A stretch of 7,117 nt of DNA, taken from the NCBI GenBank assembly GCA_964592965.1, contig CAZQJX010000121.1:1-7117 (forward strand), given 5' to 3'. The notes beneath the pieces were generated by a model that saw only the letters and a list, made by a program, of their open reading frames with translations, did not search any database and was not told where the DNA came from. A program made the position numbers and the translations under genes. This document shows positions 6,069-7,117 of this stretch, in pieces. The DNA is from CAZKMM01 sp964592965 (GTDB lineage Bacteria > RBG-13-61-14 > DRUE01). Position 1 is the stretch's first letter. Each line of letters begins with the position of its first letter.

Positions 6069-6075
6069 CCACCTC
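6069..6075 (-). promoter_or_regulatory. Ribosome binding site of proA
   Basis: The minus strand reads GAGGTGG four bases before the proA ATG at 6064. The GAGGT core lies six bases from the start. It sits within the 25-base gap between proB and proA and agrees with independent initiation of proA rather than strict coupling. Confidence 0.7.
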
Positions 6076-6089
6076 TGCTTTAAAATAAA

Positions 6090-7117
6090 TTATTTACTTG
6101 AGCTTGTAAAACCATCGCTTTGGCTTTCAGCTTCTACTAGTGCTAAATGGTCTCTATGAATGACCTCATCATAATCTTTTTTGCCAAGAATTTTCTCTAT
6201 CTGGTCGGTTCTTTTGCCTTTGATTTTCTCCAGCTCATCGCTTGCATAGTTGACCAGTCCCCGAGCAATTTCTTTTCCTGATTCATCTACAACTTTGATA
6301 AGCTCGCCTCGCTCAAATTTTCCTTTAATTGCAATCACACCGCTGGGAAGAAGGCTTTTTTTCCGCTCCACCAGTGCCCGCACAGCTCCTTGGTCTATGA
6401 CTAGCTCTCCACGAGGCTTGCCGGCAAAAAGTAGCCAGTGCTTGTAGCCTTTTAATTTTTTCTTTTCAGGAAGAATCAGGGTTCCCAAGATTTTTCCTTC
6501 AAAAAGCCGTTTTAAAACTTCTGGGTCTTTGCCCGAGCCGATAAATGTGGGAATGCCTGCACTGCTGGCGATTTGAGCGGAGCGGAGCTTACTTTCCATT
6601 CCGCCTTTTCCTAGCTTGGTTTTGCTTTCCGCAAGGCAGTGATATAGGTTTTGGTCAAGCTTATCAATTATGGGGATGAGTTTTGCCTGCGGATTTTTTA
6701 GCGGGTCAGAATCGCAAAGCCCGCGAATGACCGAGAGAAGCAGCAGCAGGTCAGCATCCATCATCACTGCTGTGAGAGAAGCTAGCAGGTCATTATCTCC
6801 AAACTGTATTTCTTCTACTGCCACCGCATCGTTCTCATTGATAATCGGGACAATTCCCAGCCGAAGCATCTCCTCCAGAGTATTTTTTGAATGAAGATAT
6901 CGGGGGCGACTGGAAAAATCATCGTGAGTTAAAAGCACCTGTCCCACTGGGATTTTGTAGCGGGCAAAAGCCCTTTGCCAATTATGCATCAGGATAGGCT
7001 GACCCAAGCTGGCAATAGCCTGCTTTTCTGGCATAGTCAAAGGCTTTTTAATCTCTCCTAACCGGGCAAGTCCACTGGCAATAGCTCCGCTGGAAACAAT
7101 AATTATTTTTCTGTTTT
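6090..7117 (-). CDS. proB: Glutamate 5-kinase ProB (5' end cut by window edge)
   Basis: ProB phosphorylates glutamate on its gamma-carboxylate, the first and usually proline-inhibited step of proline synthesis. The frame stays open to the right edge, and IIIVSSGAIASGL, just before the TTG at 7038-7040, is the substrate-binding segment. The TTG is therefore internal, and roughly 40 N-terminal residues are outside the window. Numbering from that TTG, the kinase domain shows KQAIASLGQP (6-15), NENDAVAVEEIQFGDND (69-85) and GKGGMESKL, the counterpart of GTGGMxTK. A C-terminal PUA domain begins near RGELVIDQGAVRALV and ends with VIHRDHLAL, followed by a Ser-rich tail. An oddity is that the ATP-loop consensus S/TDxxGLY reads SVIRGLC, with Val for the conserved Asp and Cys for Tyr. 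The rest of the protein looks intact. Confidence 0.96.
   Translation of the reverse strand, partial: NRKIIIVSSGAIASGLARLGEIKKPLTMPEKQAIASLGQPILMHNWQRAFARYKIPVGQVLLTHDDFSSRPRYLHSKNTLEEMLRLGIVPIINENDAVAVEEIQFGDNDLLASLTAVMMDADLLLLLSVIRGLCDSDPLKNPQAKLIPIIDKLDQNLYHCLAESKTKLGKGGMESKLRSAQIASSAGIPTFIGSGKDPEVLKRLFEGKILGTLILPEKKKLKGYKHWLLFAGKPRGELVIDQGAVRALVERKKSLLPSGVIAIKGKFERGELIKVVDESGKEIARGLVNYASDELEKIKGKRTDQIEKILGKKDYDEVIHRDHLALVEAESQSDGFTSSSK

Noticed and set aside
7038..7040. TTG as the start of proB
   Set aside because: The frame continues to the right edge and encodes the conserved VSSGA substrate-binding segment, so the gene is cut by the window.

Overview
This 7.1 kb window is almost fully coding and carries two converging transcription units of a Gram-negative bacterium. 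The Gram-negative call rests on lpxD (lipid A synthesis). Base composition looks moderately A+T-rich. The order proB-proA-nadD-rsfS-rlmH is common in Deltaproteobacteria in the broad sense and related lineages, but I cannot place the organism further from sequence alone.

Plus strand, 1-1974: the 3' part of lpxD (its N-terminus lies off the left edge), then after 16 bases a relative of aspartate-semialdehyde dehydrogenase of the Usg type. That second protein keeps the nucleotide-binding motif but has lost the catalytic cysteine and histidine, so it should not be annotated as a working Asd.

Minus strand, 7117 down to 1948: one long unit with very short gaps or overlaps. In transcription order it holds proB (its N-terminus lies off the right edge), proA, nadD, rsfS, rlmH, a 42-residue arginine-rich small ORF, a small all-helical protein resembling gluconate 2-dehydrogenase subunit 3, and a GNAT acetyltransferase. 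ProB and ProA make glutamate 5-semialdehyde for proline. NadD makes the NAD precursor deamido-NAD. RsfS silences the large ribosomal subunit and RlmH modifies 23S rRNA helix 69. The first five genes are housekeeping; the last three are the accessory tail of the operon.

The two units meet tail to tail, and the usg-like and GNAT genes overlap by 27 bp, so no intergenic space is available for a terminator. No stretch above 300 bases lacks a gene. I saw no tRNA, rRNA, mobile element, CRISPR array or long repeat. Nothing here is clearly a new multi-gene system. The most interesting items are the small basic ORF, the catalytically dead Asd relative beside lpxD, and the orphan helical protein/GNAT pair.
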